Assembly: GCF_051014445.1 (NCBI RefSeq)
Contig: NC_135137.1
Location: 24,615,501-24,679,500, forward strand
Length of the DNA: 64,000 nt
Direction of reading: 5' to 3'
Source of the DNA: Colletes latitarsis
Lineage: Eukaryota; Arthropoda; Insecta; Hymenoptera; Colletidae
Shown: one piece after another, positions 26,345-36,185 of the stretch
Position numbering within the stretch: position 1 is the first letter of the stretch
How the letters are laid out: every line of letters begins with the position of its first letter
Notes under the pieces: generated by a model
The model's database searches: none
What the model was told of the DNA's origin: nothing
The model's input: only the letters and a program-made list of their open reading frames with translations
Translations under genes and position numbers: made by a program

Positions 26345-26580
26345 TTTATGCTATTTTAAAACATGCTGTTTGGAGAGATGATTGTTTAACATATGGAGAA
26401 TATGTAGGAAATGAACTGCAAAAAATCAGGCCAAAAACATAAATAGTTGCAATACATTTTATAAATGATATACTACTCAATGCATCTTCCGGAAAATATG
26501 ATGCATAGAATTCATATTACGATAATGAAAGCAGATATGAATCAAAATCTATCTATTTGCTACACTCAGAAATTTTGCTA
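26345..26580 (+). pseudogene. Decayed BESS-like gene fragment
   Basis: One plus frame reads AVWRDDCLTYGEYVGNEL, then a stop near 26440, followed by IVAIHFINDILLNASSGKY and another stop. The pattern 'GNEL...INDIL..ASSGKY' resembles the BESS motif of insect MADF/BESS regulators and of related transposon accessory proteins. Two in-frame stops and the absence of a start show a relic. The family call rests on memory of the motif spacing only; a chance resemblance is possible. Confidence 0.35.
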
Positions 26581-26589
26581 TCTAAAAAT

Positions 26590-27880
26590 AGTTATACACA
26601 GCTAGTTTGTACCTTTGCTGATAGAGCATAGAAGGAAGGAGATTTAGTATTTTAGCATAAATAATATTGACAATAAATAATTTATACTCTATTATTATAT
26701 ACATCAGTATTATATTATTATCGTATGTCATTTTATATGTAAATATAATTATATGTATAGTAATATCATTCTTTACACTTACCTTTACAAAATCCTGTAG
26801 AATATTGATGAAAGCTCTGCACACTTCTGGAATAATGTTTGAGATACTCAATTCAGAGATCCGGAACAAATACGAAAGCAAAGTATACATAGCTATCACC
26901 GGTAGCTAAATATATTAATTTTTGTAAACAGCGGATTTTCTCCAATAAGTATTCAAAATTTTCTCTACATTCGCATAAAGTTTTTAAATAAAGCTTCATT
27001 GTCGACAGCCAGCTTATAGAAAAATTCTTTCTAATCTCCTCTCCGATTCTTCACCTCCAACAAATAATGTCTTCTACATCATCTTAGATTTTTTCTTTGT
27101 TTTCTTCGATTACTTCGATTTCTAAAGACAGGGCGTACGTATTGCTTCAACGAATTTAATTTCAACTCATTCGCATACAAATATCGATGACAACAATTTT
27201 TTCATCCGAAGCCTAAGTTACAGCACTATAAAATGGCACCAAACGTCATGTGTTAGGTTTTCGAGTGGTTAAACGGTAAAAACATGTTTAAATGAGTTTA
27301 ATACAATATAATATAATATAATAAAAAACAAAACCTTGCAGTCAAATGCCATGCCCGTAACATGCAGAACTACACTTTAGTTGCACATGACATTCGCTCG
27401 AGCGTTCGGTGTTTGCGCATGCGCCCCACCATACCCGCAGGCACGTAGATATGGCAATTGCGCCCCGAGTTCTAACAGTATGTTTCAGATCGCATAGTGT
27501 TACCGAACGATATGTGGTATACTAGAGACACAGACGAGGTATACGAGTAGACCTATCACCTAATGTATTTTTTCGGCCCGTTTCTCTGGGGCTCTAGATC
27601 CCCATCACCATTTTCGTGTCACTCGCAACGTTACCAACAGATTTAGAAATGAACACAAGCGGAAGTGAGATAGAAAATGAAATTTCAGAAATTTTATTAT
27701 TTTTTAACGAAATGCAAGCTGTATGGTCCATAATTAGACATTAATCGATTAATTTCATTGGAGTAATCAATCGATTAACGTTATTTAAAAATTTCAAGAT
27801 TATTAAAATACCTAAGGATGTATCTTATTGATACGTACACCGCAAATCCTCTATTTTTTATTTTAAATTGTAATACATCA
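26590..27880. other. AT-rich region, no gene seen
   Basis: Mostly AT-rich, with short shadow frames on both strands at 26582-26909. Between about 27510 and 27590 there is an inverted match to 43730-43800 (around gaggtatacgagta), so part of the same dispersed repeat family lies here. The region 27340-27620 is more GC-rich, but I recognise nothing in it. Confidence 0.5.
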
Positions 27881-27881
27881 T

Positions 27882-28110
27882 TTATTTAAAAAATAACCCG
27901 GCAAAAACGTATTTGCGACCCGAAATCAATGTTATTAGACCGTGCATCGGCGGCCCTAGGAACTCCTCATTCCACTTTCGCACACTATGCCCAATTGCGT
28001 GTACGTGAGCTCGTAGTTTCGGAAGAGGCGAGAGGAACAGGCTGATACTCGCTTTCCTTCTCGCCCTTGCGTCGCTGACGTCGCTTACATTTCTCGAAAC
28101 CAAACCTGGG
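27882..28110 (-). other. GC-richer segment with unrecognised 73-codon frame
   Basis: A minus frame (27882-28103) begins at ATG and ends just before an AATAAA-like word. Its product is basic with no motif I recognise. The base composition differs from the flanks. It may be a fragment of an LTR or of an untranslated region; there is no second exon or splice signal to support a gene. Confidence 0.25.
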
Positions 28111-28129
28111 CGCTTTTTGAAGATTCGTT

Positions 28130-28880
28130 AACTTTCCACACCAAGCGATCATGCACTATATGTATACATATACATATTATACATATTAGGAACTATAAAG
28201 TTGTATAGCTTTCGCCGTATACCTACTTTCTAATAACATGGGACAATTTTAAAATATAAAAAAATGTAAGAATACTGTAGAATTTTTGCAATGGAGAATT
28301 ATTGAAGGAAAATGAATTGATTATATACATATGCATATATCGGACACATCCCTCGTAAACACGCTGCAACATTAATGAGAACAAGAATGCCATCTGTCCT
28401 CTTTAAAAACCCCGCAACTGATCTTTGGCTCGCAACTCATCCTCTTTATTTAGCAATTATAATAAACGTAGACTCATTAAAATTCGTTGAAGTAACAAAG
28501 TTATAGCCATTTAAAGGGTAGAGTACCCAGTGGTTAATAATCATATCGGAAATTTTAAATACGTTTTTCTCGAAACCATATTTTTGAAACTGGCTGACAC
28601 AATATCACAAATTCAAATTGATTAATTGATTTGAAATTTATAGAGACATGCCAGTAAATATAAATTAATTGGAAATGAAACAAGTTAATCTACATTCAAA
28701 GAAGAAAAGCTTGATGATGAATGTAGAAGACTGAAGATGATTTTTCAAGTGTTTGGAATAAATCTGAAACAGAAATAAATTGTACATAATACAGTTAACT
28801 ACAATTTATCCCTATCTTCTGCAATATAGAAAAGATTTTATTATAGTAACTAGGTGAGGAAGGAGAGTTCTTGACAAGGG
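28130..28880. other. AT-rich region, no gene seen
   Basis: Low-complexity and AT-rich sequence between the GC-richer segment and the G-run at 28887. The only frames are short and unconserved. I see no repeat boundary or promoter here. Confidence 0.5.
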
Positions 28881-28886
28881 GCTCCA

Positions 28887-29068
28887 GGGGGGGGGGGCTT
28901 CGCGTCGGAGTGGGGGGTCCGGGTGAGCCCGTCGGTGGTGGGGGAGGGTTCCGGTAGTCAGGGTGGGGAATTGGTAACTATTACCGACGGTCGGTAATTG
29001 GTATCTATGGTCGGTAATTAGTATCAATGATCGGTATTTGGTATTAACGGTTGGTAATTACCAGAAGC
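28887..29068. repeat. G11 run and 20 bp minisatellite outside left TIR
   Basis: A run of 11 G at 28887-28897 precedes GC-rich sequence. From 28989 there are four 20 bp units of the form ggtcggtaattggtatctat (starts 28989, 29009, 29029, 29049), with an earlier diverged unit at about 28970. The following words (ggtaattaccag, aataaaaaagaaagagg) resemble words inside the TIR at 29149-29182 (ggtaattatcag, gataaagaggagg). This hints that the true left terminus of the Polinton reaches beyond 29087 and that the right end has been trimmed. Confidence 0.65.
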
Positions 29069-29308
29069 TAATAAAAAAGAAAGAGGATAATTGCCTGGTA
29101 TCGGTAGAAAGAGAAGGGGAGAGAAATTAGATGCATCTGGTAAAAAGAAGTGGTAATTATCAGAGGTCGATAAAGAGGAGGTGGTGAATGAAATTTGACG
29201 CCTTTTGACTATTTCGAAAAAGTGATATATTTAATTTTTTATCACAATTCAATGCGAGTATAAATTGTGTAATTCTATTTCACAAAAATTAGATACAGTT
29301 TTTTATTT

Positions 29309-29970
29309 TTAGTTATTAATAGCATCATATAAAATGTGATCCAGCGCATATGCCAACAGCTCGCAATCTACAGGCGAATTTTTGTCGTAATATTCACGAA
29401 GAATTTTGTCAGCCACACGTTTATGCATAATACTATTCCATTTTAAAATATTTGTAAATTCTTGGAATTTCTCACCAACATAGTGCGTATTTTGGCATAG
29501 CCACGAATATGCATGCTCGATGCACTGTTCCAGTTCGAATAAAAATAATAGAGTTGACTTGTACAATGTTCATGTCGCGCAACAACCGTAAGCACCAAAT
29601 CACAAATTGATAACGACGTTGGAGAAGGAGCTGATAGCACATGTTGTTCGATATCCTCGCGTTTTTGGATAAACACCATCCATGTTGAGTAAGACAGCAA
29701 CAATGTATTTCCTCGAGTATCACCAAGAATAATTTCCACGGCGGATGCAGGTCCTACACCGATTGCAATATCCAAATACTTGTATGTTGTGGATGTGAGG
29801 GCAAACCTCCTTCCCAGTATATGAGGCGTTGAACGCTGTTCCTTGCTACAGTTACATATAGAAAAGTAAATAAAGAATGAAAGGTAAGTAATGACGGTAA
29901 GAAAAAATGGTGATAATAATACTTACTCATTACTTGTGCATGCTGTGTCGCAAGGAATGCAGTAATTCAT
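29309..29970 (-). pseudogene. Left-TIR copy of the spliced TIR gene, broken
   Basis: This is the inverted-repeat partner of the gene at 41857-42558. The first exon (29927-29970) and the donor GTAAGT are preserved, but the acceptor has changed: where the right copy reads aacag, this one reads aactg. In exon 2 about 36 bp are missing near 29555 (relative to right-copy bases around 42278-42312) and 3 bp near 29585, which puts the two halves (29443-29775 and 29309-29566) in different frames. The C-terminal half is otherwise highly similar to the right copy. No function is recognised for the family. Confidence 0.85.
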
Positions 29971-30018
29971 AGTAAGTCAACGTAGAATTCAATAGATAAT
30001 GTTTCACGACGATACTAT

Positions 30019-30915
30019 TGTTACATATCATTCACGTATGGGACTGAAACGTTTGGTGGCTTGGGCGTTGGCTCGATTATCTAGCGCACAACCCCTCGAA
30101 CGGGGTTGACTCATGCCGTATGTGCACTTCCGGCCCAGTTTTCATTGCCTTATATGGTAATGCCCCGCCACTGTACCGAGTAATTTTCCAGTATATAAGG
30201 GCCGCATTTTCTTACTCGTGGAGCTCAGTTTTCATAAAACTCTCGAGACGACGTCACTTTGATACTCGAAGCAAGATCGGGCTATAATCCCCTTCGAGCA
30301 ACATCCTACCTTAGTGGTTTTAACCGTGAGTTTCAATCGTCTAAACCGAGTAGTAGCTCCCGCGAACGCGCCGCGTAAAAGCCGATTTAAAACTCTCGCC
30401 GTCGTGGCAATCTAGTAATAGTACTAGTTTTGTTAATACACAATTGTACTTGAGCATCGAATAGAATACATACAAGTAGTCACACTGATTTGCATTATTC
30501 AATCAATGCAACCCTGAACTATATTAACGGTAAGACGAGGAGTATCTCACGGACCCGGTACACCTTTACCGTTCGAGGTGTACCATTACGATAGAGCAAA
30601 GATCCTAAAACTTCCTAAAACCTACGTGGCTCCCAGGGTATAAAGCCCCTGGTTCGTCCACTCCTTTCTAGCGGCTCCCTGGGTATAGAGCCCCTGGTTC
30701 GTCCGTGAAACCATACATTTCTCCTTATAAATTTAACCCCGTGGCTCCCAGGGTATAGAGCCCCTGGTTCGTCCACGTAACCTAGTCCTACGGCTCCCAG
30801 GGTATAGAGCCCCTGGTTCGTCCGGAACTCCTGTCTCTTTCCTAACCATACCTAAAACCACCGGTCGAGTACTGCCCTCGACCGAATCCAGGATCTCGCG
30901 CTTGCGCTCGTAACA
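30019..30915 (+). mobile_element. Solo LTR, family A, inside left TIR
   Basis: 897 bp beginning TGTTAC and ending GTAACA, flanked by the direct repeat CTAT (30015-30018 and 30916-30919). The right TIR has the uninterrupted sequence, which proves insertion. A TATATAA promoter word lies at about 30191. The 3' part holds four copies of a unit of about 34 bp, each with a CCAGGG/CCCTGG stem, at about 30624, 30671, 30740 and 30790. Two more copies of the same LTR occur at 44768 (plus) and 55978 (minus). The 4 bp target duplication and TG...CA ends fit Gypsy-like elements; no internal region is present in the window. Confidence 0.93.
30191..30198 (+). promoter_or_regulatory. TATA box of LTR family A
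   Basis: The word tatataag follows ccag and lies about 170 bp after the LTR start. It is conserved in the 44768 copy (about 44941) and in the inverted 55978 copy, each followed by the same gggccgcattttctta stretch. By position it would drive LTR transcription. Confidence 0.6.
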
Positions 30916-31001
30916 CTATCAAACGAGTGTGAATATTGTGCAGCACTTAAATGCAACGTTGCATCATATGTACCAGGGGAAGCGGGTGGCGCGTAGTGGT
31001 G

Positions 31002-31345
31002 GGAGGAATTTTTTATATCACGTGTTCTTCTTCTGCGACAAGTGCAACTTTTGCAAAAATGTCTTTTAGATTACCTTGAACACGTCTAAACATGCAACTT
31101 CTGCAAAGCGTATAACATTACATTCGCAGGATGATGCAACCAAATAATATTCTTCGCGACATAGATCATTTGTGGGGGGAGGAATTTTTTATTTCACATG
31201 TTCTTCTTCTGTGAAAAGTGCAACTTTTGCAAAAATGTCTTTTAGATTACCTTGAACACGTCTAAACATGCAACTTCTGCAAAGCGTATAACATTGCATT
31301 CTCAGGATGATGCAACCAAATAATATTCTTCGCGACATAGATCAC
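31002..31345. repeat. 176 bp tandem duplication in left TIR
   Basis: Two adjacent copies of a TIR segment start at about 31002 and 31178, each running from ggaggaattttttat to cgcgacatagatca. The right TIR has one copy (about 41545-41720). The copies differ at a few bases, so the duplication is not brand new. Confidence 0.8.
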
Positions 31346-31385
31346 TTTTACGTTCACGCTGTACCCAATAATTTTTATGGGATAT

Positions 31386-31999
31386 TGTAGGGTGTGAACG
31401 ATTGGTGGTGCGTATGGTCGGTGTAATCCCGCGACGGGATGGCACCAGTACGTTTGTGGATTCGAATGTTAGAAACTTTCGTGAGATATGAATGGATCAT
31501 TGTTGCGCGCGTGCGGTCGGTGTCGTCTTGCGTCTGGACGGCGCCGGGGTGTTTGGGAAATAGGGTGACTACGTTTGGAAAATGTCGAGTGGCTGAAAGA
31601 ATGCGAGGAAGAGTGTTTAGAACTGAGCGACTGGACCGTGAGAATGGAACGATTAGTAAGGCGTGTACGTGACTGCGTGAATCTGGACTATGGATGCGAG
31701 GATTTTTGGTGTGAGTGAAAAGGGATGATTGCGTGAGAAAGATAGAGCGACTGAGGGTGAATCCTTATAAGTGTGTGAATGTTCGGCGGCGCGGCAGTTG
31801 ATAGGCGACAGTGACTAGTCGAAAGTCACAGGCGAAATTACAGCGAATTTGCGACTTGTGTCTTTGTTATCAATTGTGTTGTTATTATTGTTATCTTTCC
31901 TATTATTTTTGTTAATAAACTGTTATTGTTCGTTAATCGAGTCCTCGTCTCATTTTTGTTGTGAACGATCTCTCCCAGCCCACACACTCAATTCCTACA
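31386..31999 (+). mobile_element. Solo LTR, family B, inside left TIR
   Basis: 614 bp beginning TGTAGG and ending CCTACA, flanked by ATAT on both sides (31382-31385 and 32000-32003). The right TIR is uninterrupted at the matching point. An AATAAA-containing stretch (gttaataaactg, about 31912) lies near the 3' end. It is unrelated to family A. The short frame at 31439-31672 is not supported as a gene. Confidence 0.88.
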
Positions 32000-32341
32000 A
32001 TATTGTGCGAGCTATTGGGTCCTAGCCATTTTACATACACACTGTTCACCTTCTTATTTTATGTTGCATGTTCTTCTTCTGCGAAAAGCGCAACTTCTTT
32101 TGCAAGGCGTTTTAGATTACACTGAACACGTGCAAAAACGCAACTTCTGCAAAACGTATACACTGCATTCACAGACAAAGAATTCTGTAATATATATATG
32201 GAGAGCCTTACCGTGGGGAAGAAAGTAGATACCATGTTTTGATAATTTAAAAATATGATATATTTATTAAAGCAACGAATAATTATGTTACAAAACATTA
32301 CTTTTATGGATCCACGAATTGTGCGAGTTATTGAGCCCCAA

Positions 32342-33271
32342 TTATTTTACATACACATTGTTCCCCTTCTTACGCAATACTTTTTCAACTAGATACACGT
32401 CGAAATTTGCAACGCGTTGCAACTCGTGTTCGTAGAATCCTCCAGCAATTGGTTTTTCATAAACATCTTTCAACAGATACGTTGCAGGATTAGTTTTCTG
32501 TACCTCGGCGATTGTAAATATTTCAGTGCTCCATTTTGGTGTGTAACTTTTTTCAAAAATTGTCTTGAATTTGCTCACACGTACCGCATCTCCCACTTTG
32601 AATCGTGCAGAAGCGGCAATTATTACATGATTATACACCATTGTTAAGAGCTTAGCAGCGTTTGTTGGTGTAACATCAATTGGTCGCATACCGATAGTTC
32701 GATGCTTTCGCGCGTTGTAATTTGATATGAGAAGCTGCAGCGAGTCGATCCATTTATAATTTCCATTAAGCGTAAACAGTTTCCACATATCGTTTTCGAG
32801 TGTACGACTGAACCGCTCGACGACTGACGCCTTCATCACCGAATACGTTGAATAATGATTTATGGTGTATTTTGATAAAAATTTTTGCATATTTGCCTTG
32901 TAAAATTCCTTTCCTTTGTCGGTCTGCAAATTTTTCGGATACCTCCCACTGTCTCGGATTATCTTCCCGATCGTTGTAGAAACTTTATTTCCATTCTTAG
33001 TTCTGAGGGGTATAGCCCACGCATGCTTACTCAGCACATCGATAACAGTGAGTATGTAATGGAAGCCTCTGTTATATCCCGTGTAAGGTCGCATCTCGAC
33101 CACGTCCGCTTGCCATAGGTCGTCGTACCCATGTACTATGACGCGTCTTCGGGGAAAATGCCTTCTCGCCGGAGCATGCAATTCTTCCACAAGACATCGT
33201 TTCTCGATCCTGGAGGTTTTCTTCTCAGCCATGTGTGACTCGCCACTGACGCGAAGACCTAACGTACACAT
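32342..33271 (-). CDS. Polinton integrase (retroviral-type, rve family)
   Basis: The protein would join the element's DNA ends to the host chromosome. About 310 residues are read; the first ATG in frame is at 33271. The catalytic core shows aspartate in QADVVEM, aspartate in QTDKGKEFY and glutamate in VVERFSRTL, the DDE triad, all present. A C-terminal basic part with FKVGDAVRVSKFK and a PKWSTEIF segment resembles the SH3/chromodomain-like tail of Polinton integrases. The N-terminal zinc-binding HHCC part is not seen before the core, so the 5' end may be lost or lie in an unseen exon. It is the first internal gene after the left TIR. The frame is otherwise open to the stop, so the core may still be intact. 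Confidence 0.9.
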   Translation of the reverse strand: MCTLGLRVSGESHMAEKKTSRIEKRCLVEELHAPARRHFPRRRVIVHGYDDLWQADVVEMRPYTGYNRGFHYILTVIDVLSKHAWAIPLRTKNGNKVSTTIGKIIRDSGRYPKNLQTDKGKEFYKANMQKFLSKYTINHYSTYSVMKASVVERFSRTLENDMWKLFTLNGNYKWIDSLQLLISNYNARKHRTIGMRPIDVTPTNAAKLLTMVYNHVIIAASARFKVGDAVRVSKFKTIFEKSYTPKWSTEIFTIAEVQKTNPATYLLKDVYEKPIAGGFYEHELQRVANFDVYLVEKVLRKKGNNVYVK

Positions 33272-33292
33272 CTTATCAATCAATCAATGTTC

Positions 33293-33364
33293 AACGCCTC
33301 AACGCCCCAACGTCCCCAACATCCCAACGCTCCAACACCCCAACGTCTCAACGTCCCAACGTCC
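33293..33364. repeat. 8-9 bp minisatellite between integrase and coiled-coil remnant
   Basis: About eight units of caacgtccc-like sequence (caacgcccc, aacgtcccc, aacatccc, aacgctcc...). It lies at the upstream edge of the integrase and has no counterpart elsewhere in the element. It may mark a repaired breakpoint. Confidence 0.8.
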
Positions 33365-33640
33365 AGCTATTGATGCATTTGATTTCGGAATTCGATAATA
33401 TCCCTCTCCAAGTGATTCAGTTGATCTTTCAAACTCTGAACGTAATCTTGAAACATGATCATCTTCTTGTCGAATTCGTCTTGTCAATTTTTTATAATTG
33501 TCATGTTTTCTTACAAGTATAGTTTGTTGATAGCATCGCCATCCTCTACAGGTGGTGCTACTCGACGAATCTTGCGCGACTTTGCATCATAATCGGCACC
33601 GACAATACATAGAGCGTTGGAATGAGAGCGGGATCGTAAA
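33365..33640 (-). pseudogene. Coiled-coil Polinton gene fragment, frameshifted
   Basis: The minus strand reads YDAKSRKIRRVAPPVEDG followed by DAINKLY, a phrase typical of a Polinton structural-type protein (a similar 'DAVNKKYV' phrase occurs in phage tail proteins). A stop at about 33511 breaks the frame. The adjacent frame continues with charged sequence (RRIRQEDDHVSRLRSEFE) predicted helical. Its 5' part has been replaced by the start of the protease remnant, which is on the opposite strand. Function is inferred only from the phrase. Confidence 0.55.
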
Positions 33641-33890
33641 TTTGGATACTGTTGAGGGAACAGGTACTCATTGGGTGGCATACGCAAAACGGGGAACATG
33701 CGCCATATATTTTGATAATTTTGGCAATCTTCAACCGCCGAGGGAACTGATACAATATTTGAAGAATAGTGTAATCGAGTATAATCACATGCCTTATCAG
33801 CGCTATAATCAAAGCAATTGTGGACAGCTGTGTTTACAGTTTCTGCTGACAGTTGACAATCAATTTAAGGACAATCATTGTACACTTTAA
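33618..33890 (+). pseudogene. Adenain-type cysteine protease, C-terminal fragment
   Basis: Polinton proteases of the adenain/Ulp1 type cut virion proteins. About 85-90 residues remain: NESGIVNLD, then catalytic histidine in GTHWVAY, aspartate in IYFDNFG, and the cysteine in SNCGQLC near the C-terminus. The usual N-terminal half (about 70-100 residues) is absent, and the upstream bases belong to the antisense coiled-coil gene, so a deletion has fused the two head to head. There is no ATG in the conserved part. The catalytic residues are visible but the protein could not fold in full. Confidence 0.8.
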
Positions 33891-33909
33891 CTCCAGTATC
33901 CGTTGGAAC

Positions 33910-34572
33910 ATGTCGCTGACGTTAACGCTCACCGGGCAAAGTAGTATTCTCGCAGTAAGCTATTTTCCAACCATCGATTTCAGCAATGGTGATTACGAAC
34001 TCGGTCTTATGAACTTTGAAACATATTACACAATACCAAATGTAAATTTGTCAAATAATAAATTTTATTACGATAATGATGATAAGGAAATCATTATTCC
34101 CGAGGGATCTTATGAGCTGGACGACATTCACATGTATTTGCAACGATCGCTTTCATGGGATAATGAAGGGAAGAGCGAAATTAAGTGTAATTATAGCATA
34201 AATTTTATCAAACCCAATACTATTGGCTCGTTGCTGGGGTTTTCAACGAATCGGGTGCTATAACCACGAAAATGGCACGAATCGGATGCATCAATTAATA
34301 TAATGAATGTAAATATCATTCGCATTGAATGCAACGTAACAGCTGGCGCTTACAGCAATAACAAGTGTGCGCACACGATACATGAGTTTTCGCCTACCGT
34401 TCCACCAGGATATAAGATATCGGAAAGACCAACACAGATCATTTACCTTCCGATTACTGCACGAAGCATTTCGGATTTGACGATTCGCGTTGTGAATCAA
34501 GACGATCAATTGCTCGATTTTCGAGGGGAACAGATCATCGTTCGACTGCATGTGCGGAGACAACGACTGTAG
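33910..34572 (+). pseudogene. Polinton capsid-type jelly-roll protein, frameshifted
   Basis: ATG at 33910 starts MSLTLTLTGQSSILAVSYF and the beta-rich sequence YELGLMNFETYYTIPNV, a conserved Polinton family that I take to be the minor (penton-like) jelly-roll capsid protein. A frameshift at about 34260 separates it from the second half (to 34572), which has PPGYKISERP, IIYLPITAR and LLDFRGEQI. Total length of about 220 codons is near the family's usual size. It follows the protease by 20 bp and precedes the major capsid gene, the expected virion-gene order. The minor-capsid role is known for the family by structure prediction, not seen here. Confidence 0.7.
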
Positions 34573-34576
34573 TGGG

Positions 34577-35197
34577 AGATGCTTGTGCTGAACGAAGGGG
34601 AGCAAGTGAAACAGACGACGCGCGAAAATAAAGAGAAGACAATTCAATCGCTTGCACACCACACTGTATCGAATATTGACTGTCTAGTACCCATTATTGC
34701 AAAGTATAACAAAACATTCATGGGCTGTTAAAACTGCAACTCAGCTGGAGAAGCCGCGATACGTCATTTTTGCGCTGCAGACTGGTCGGAAGAACAACAT
34801 GACTAAAGATGCGAGCAACTTCGATGAATGTAACTTGACCAATGTGAAACTGTATCTAAACTCTGACTTTTATCCATATGATGACTTGAATCTTGATTAT
34901 GATAAAAACAGATATGCTATTCTTTTTGATATGTATGCACGTTTTCGTAAAGCTTATTACGGATACGACTGCTACGAAACGCTTTACAACAGGGTGAGCT
35001 TTTCGTTATATGGACCGTTTGTAGTCATCGATTGTTCGAGACAGAACGAATCAATCAAGAGCGCTACCATAGATGTGCGAATAGAATTTGATTGTAAAGA
35101 AAACGTGCCAGCAAATACTACCGTGTATTGTCTTATTTTGCATGATCGCGTTGTCGAATACTGTCCACTGTCCAACGTTGTGCGCAAGATTACATAA
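34577..35197 (+). pseudogene. Polinton major capsid protein, truncated and frameshifted
   Basis: An ATG at 34577, five bases after the previous stop, opens a frame of 50 codons ending at about 34729. A second frame from about 34700 holds the conserved C-terminal half with WAVKTATQLEKPRYVIFALQ and later RFRKAYYGYDCYETLYNR, matching the double jelly-roll major capsid protein I know from insect Polintons. The family usually has over 400 residues; about 200 remain, so the middle of the gene is deleted as well as shifted. The frame start at 34697 is TTG, not a real start. Confidence 0.75.
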
Positions 35198-35282
35198 ACT
35201 GTAACATCAGCAATGTTTGTAATATACATATATATATAACAGGCGGACACACCGCATTGCAGCATAGTTTCAAAGATATTTC

Positions 35283-35768
35283 ATGATGGTATCAACATTC
35301 GTTGACATACAAGGATTCGTTAGCGACACAGAGTTTGTTGTAAAGGAAGTGGCAGTGCTGAGAAAAGGAAGCACTCTAGCGCATTATATCTTCCAAAGTC
35401 CATATCCATGGTGTTTATTATCTGCGTCCGATAAATCACGAGCTACTTGGGTGACGAAGAATCATCACGGGCTGTCGTGGGACGACGGCTTTATACCCTA
35501 CAGCATGACCAAAACGCTTATTATATCGGCAATAGTAGATGAGTCAAACCCAATTGTATATGTAAAAGGGCTTCAAAAGCGTGATTGGTTAACCAACATG
35601 GTGGCTGAACATATTAATGCTGAGAACATCGATGTTGATTATGGTGATATTGAATGCTTAAAAAATCTTGATTGTGCAAACACATGGCGATGTGGTAACC
35701 ATAAAAAGACATGCGCTATGCAAAATGTATTTAAATTATACAATTGGTGGTTAAAATATCGGAAATAA
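35283..35768 (+). CDS. Conserved Polinton protein of unknown function
   Basis: 161 residues from ATG at 35283, open to a TAA. It has the family phrases VDIQGFV, FVVKEVAV, YPWCLLSASDKSRA and HHGLSWDDG, which I recognise from many insect Polinton/adintovirus-like copies, but I know no function. The C-terminus has a cluster of cysteines (CLKNLDC, WRCG, TCAM) that could bind metal. It is the last plus-strand gene of the virion cluster, 85 bp after the capsid remnant. An AATAAA word follows at the stop codon (ggaaataaatg). The frame is intact, one of the few in the element. Confidence 0.7.
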   Translation: MMVSTFVDIQGFVSDTEFVVKEVAVLRKGSTLAHYIFQSPYPWCLLSASDKSRATWVTKNHHGLSWDDGFIPYSMTKTLIISAIVDESNPIVYVKGLQKRDWLTNMVAEHINAENIDVDYGDIECLKNLDCANTWRCGNHKKTCAMQNVFKLYNWWLKYRK

Positions 35769-36185
35769 ATGTACCTTTTTTGGTTTGCAAAATGTATTTA
35801 AATTACACAATTGGTGGTTAAAATATTAGAAATAAATGTATCTTTTTGAATTAATTCATGTCATTTAAAAAATACATCTAATTTCCCCATCCCCCATCCT
35901 TCCTAGCAATTTTATAAAATTATGAACTTTCAGAATACGTCTAAAAATCTTTAATGTTTTTGTAAGCTTCTGAAAAAACATGTACTAGTTAATGGTGGTT
36001 GAAATACTGGAAATAAATGTATCTTTTTATAAAATTATGAACTTTAGAATAAATCTAAAACCATTGATGCCGATTACGAAGATATCAAGTGTTTGAAAAA
36101 TCTCGATCGTGCTAATACATAGCGATGCATCAACCATGAAAAGACTTAAATTATACAACGGATGGTTGAAATATCAGAAATAAAT

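Larger units (their letters stand above)
29087..32210. repeat. Left terminal inverted repeat of the Polinton
   Basis: Reads ataattgcctggtatcggta from 29087 and matches the reverse complement of 42780 inward. The match continues through the TIR gene and the AT-rich part to about 32200, interrupted by two solo LTRs (30019-30915 and 31386-31999) and a tandem duplication (about 31002-31345) that are absent from the right arm. Net homologous length is about 1.5 kb. A further 65 bp phrase around gtgcgagttattgag recurs at 32310-32370 just outside the match. Confidence 0.88.

Noticed and set aside
28887..29068. Minisatellite as replication origin
   Set aside because: Only four units and no supporting feature; kept as a repeat near the TIR.
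30624..30823. tRNA genes in the LTR hairpin units
   Set aside because: Each unit is only about 34 nt, has one stem and lacks an acceptor stem and D-arm.
33853..33909. Upstream extension of the capsid-type frame
   Set aside because: Begins at TTG and overlaps the protease end; the ATG at 33910 starts the conserved sequence.
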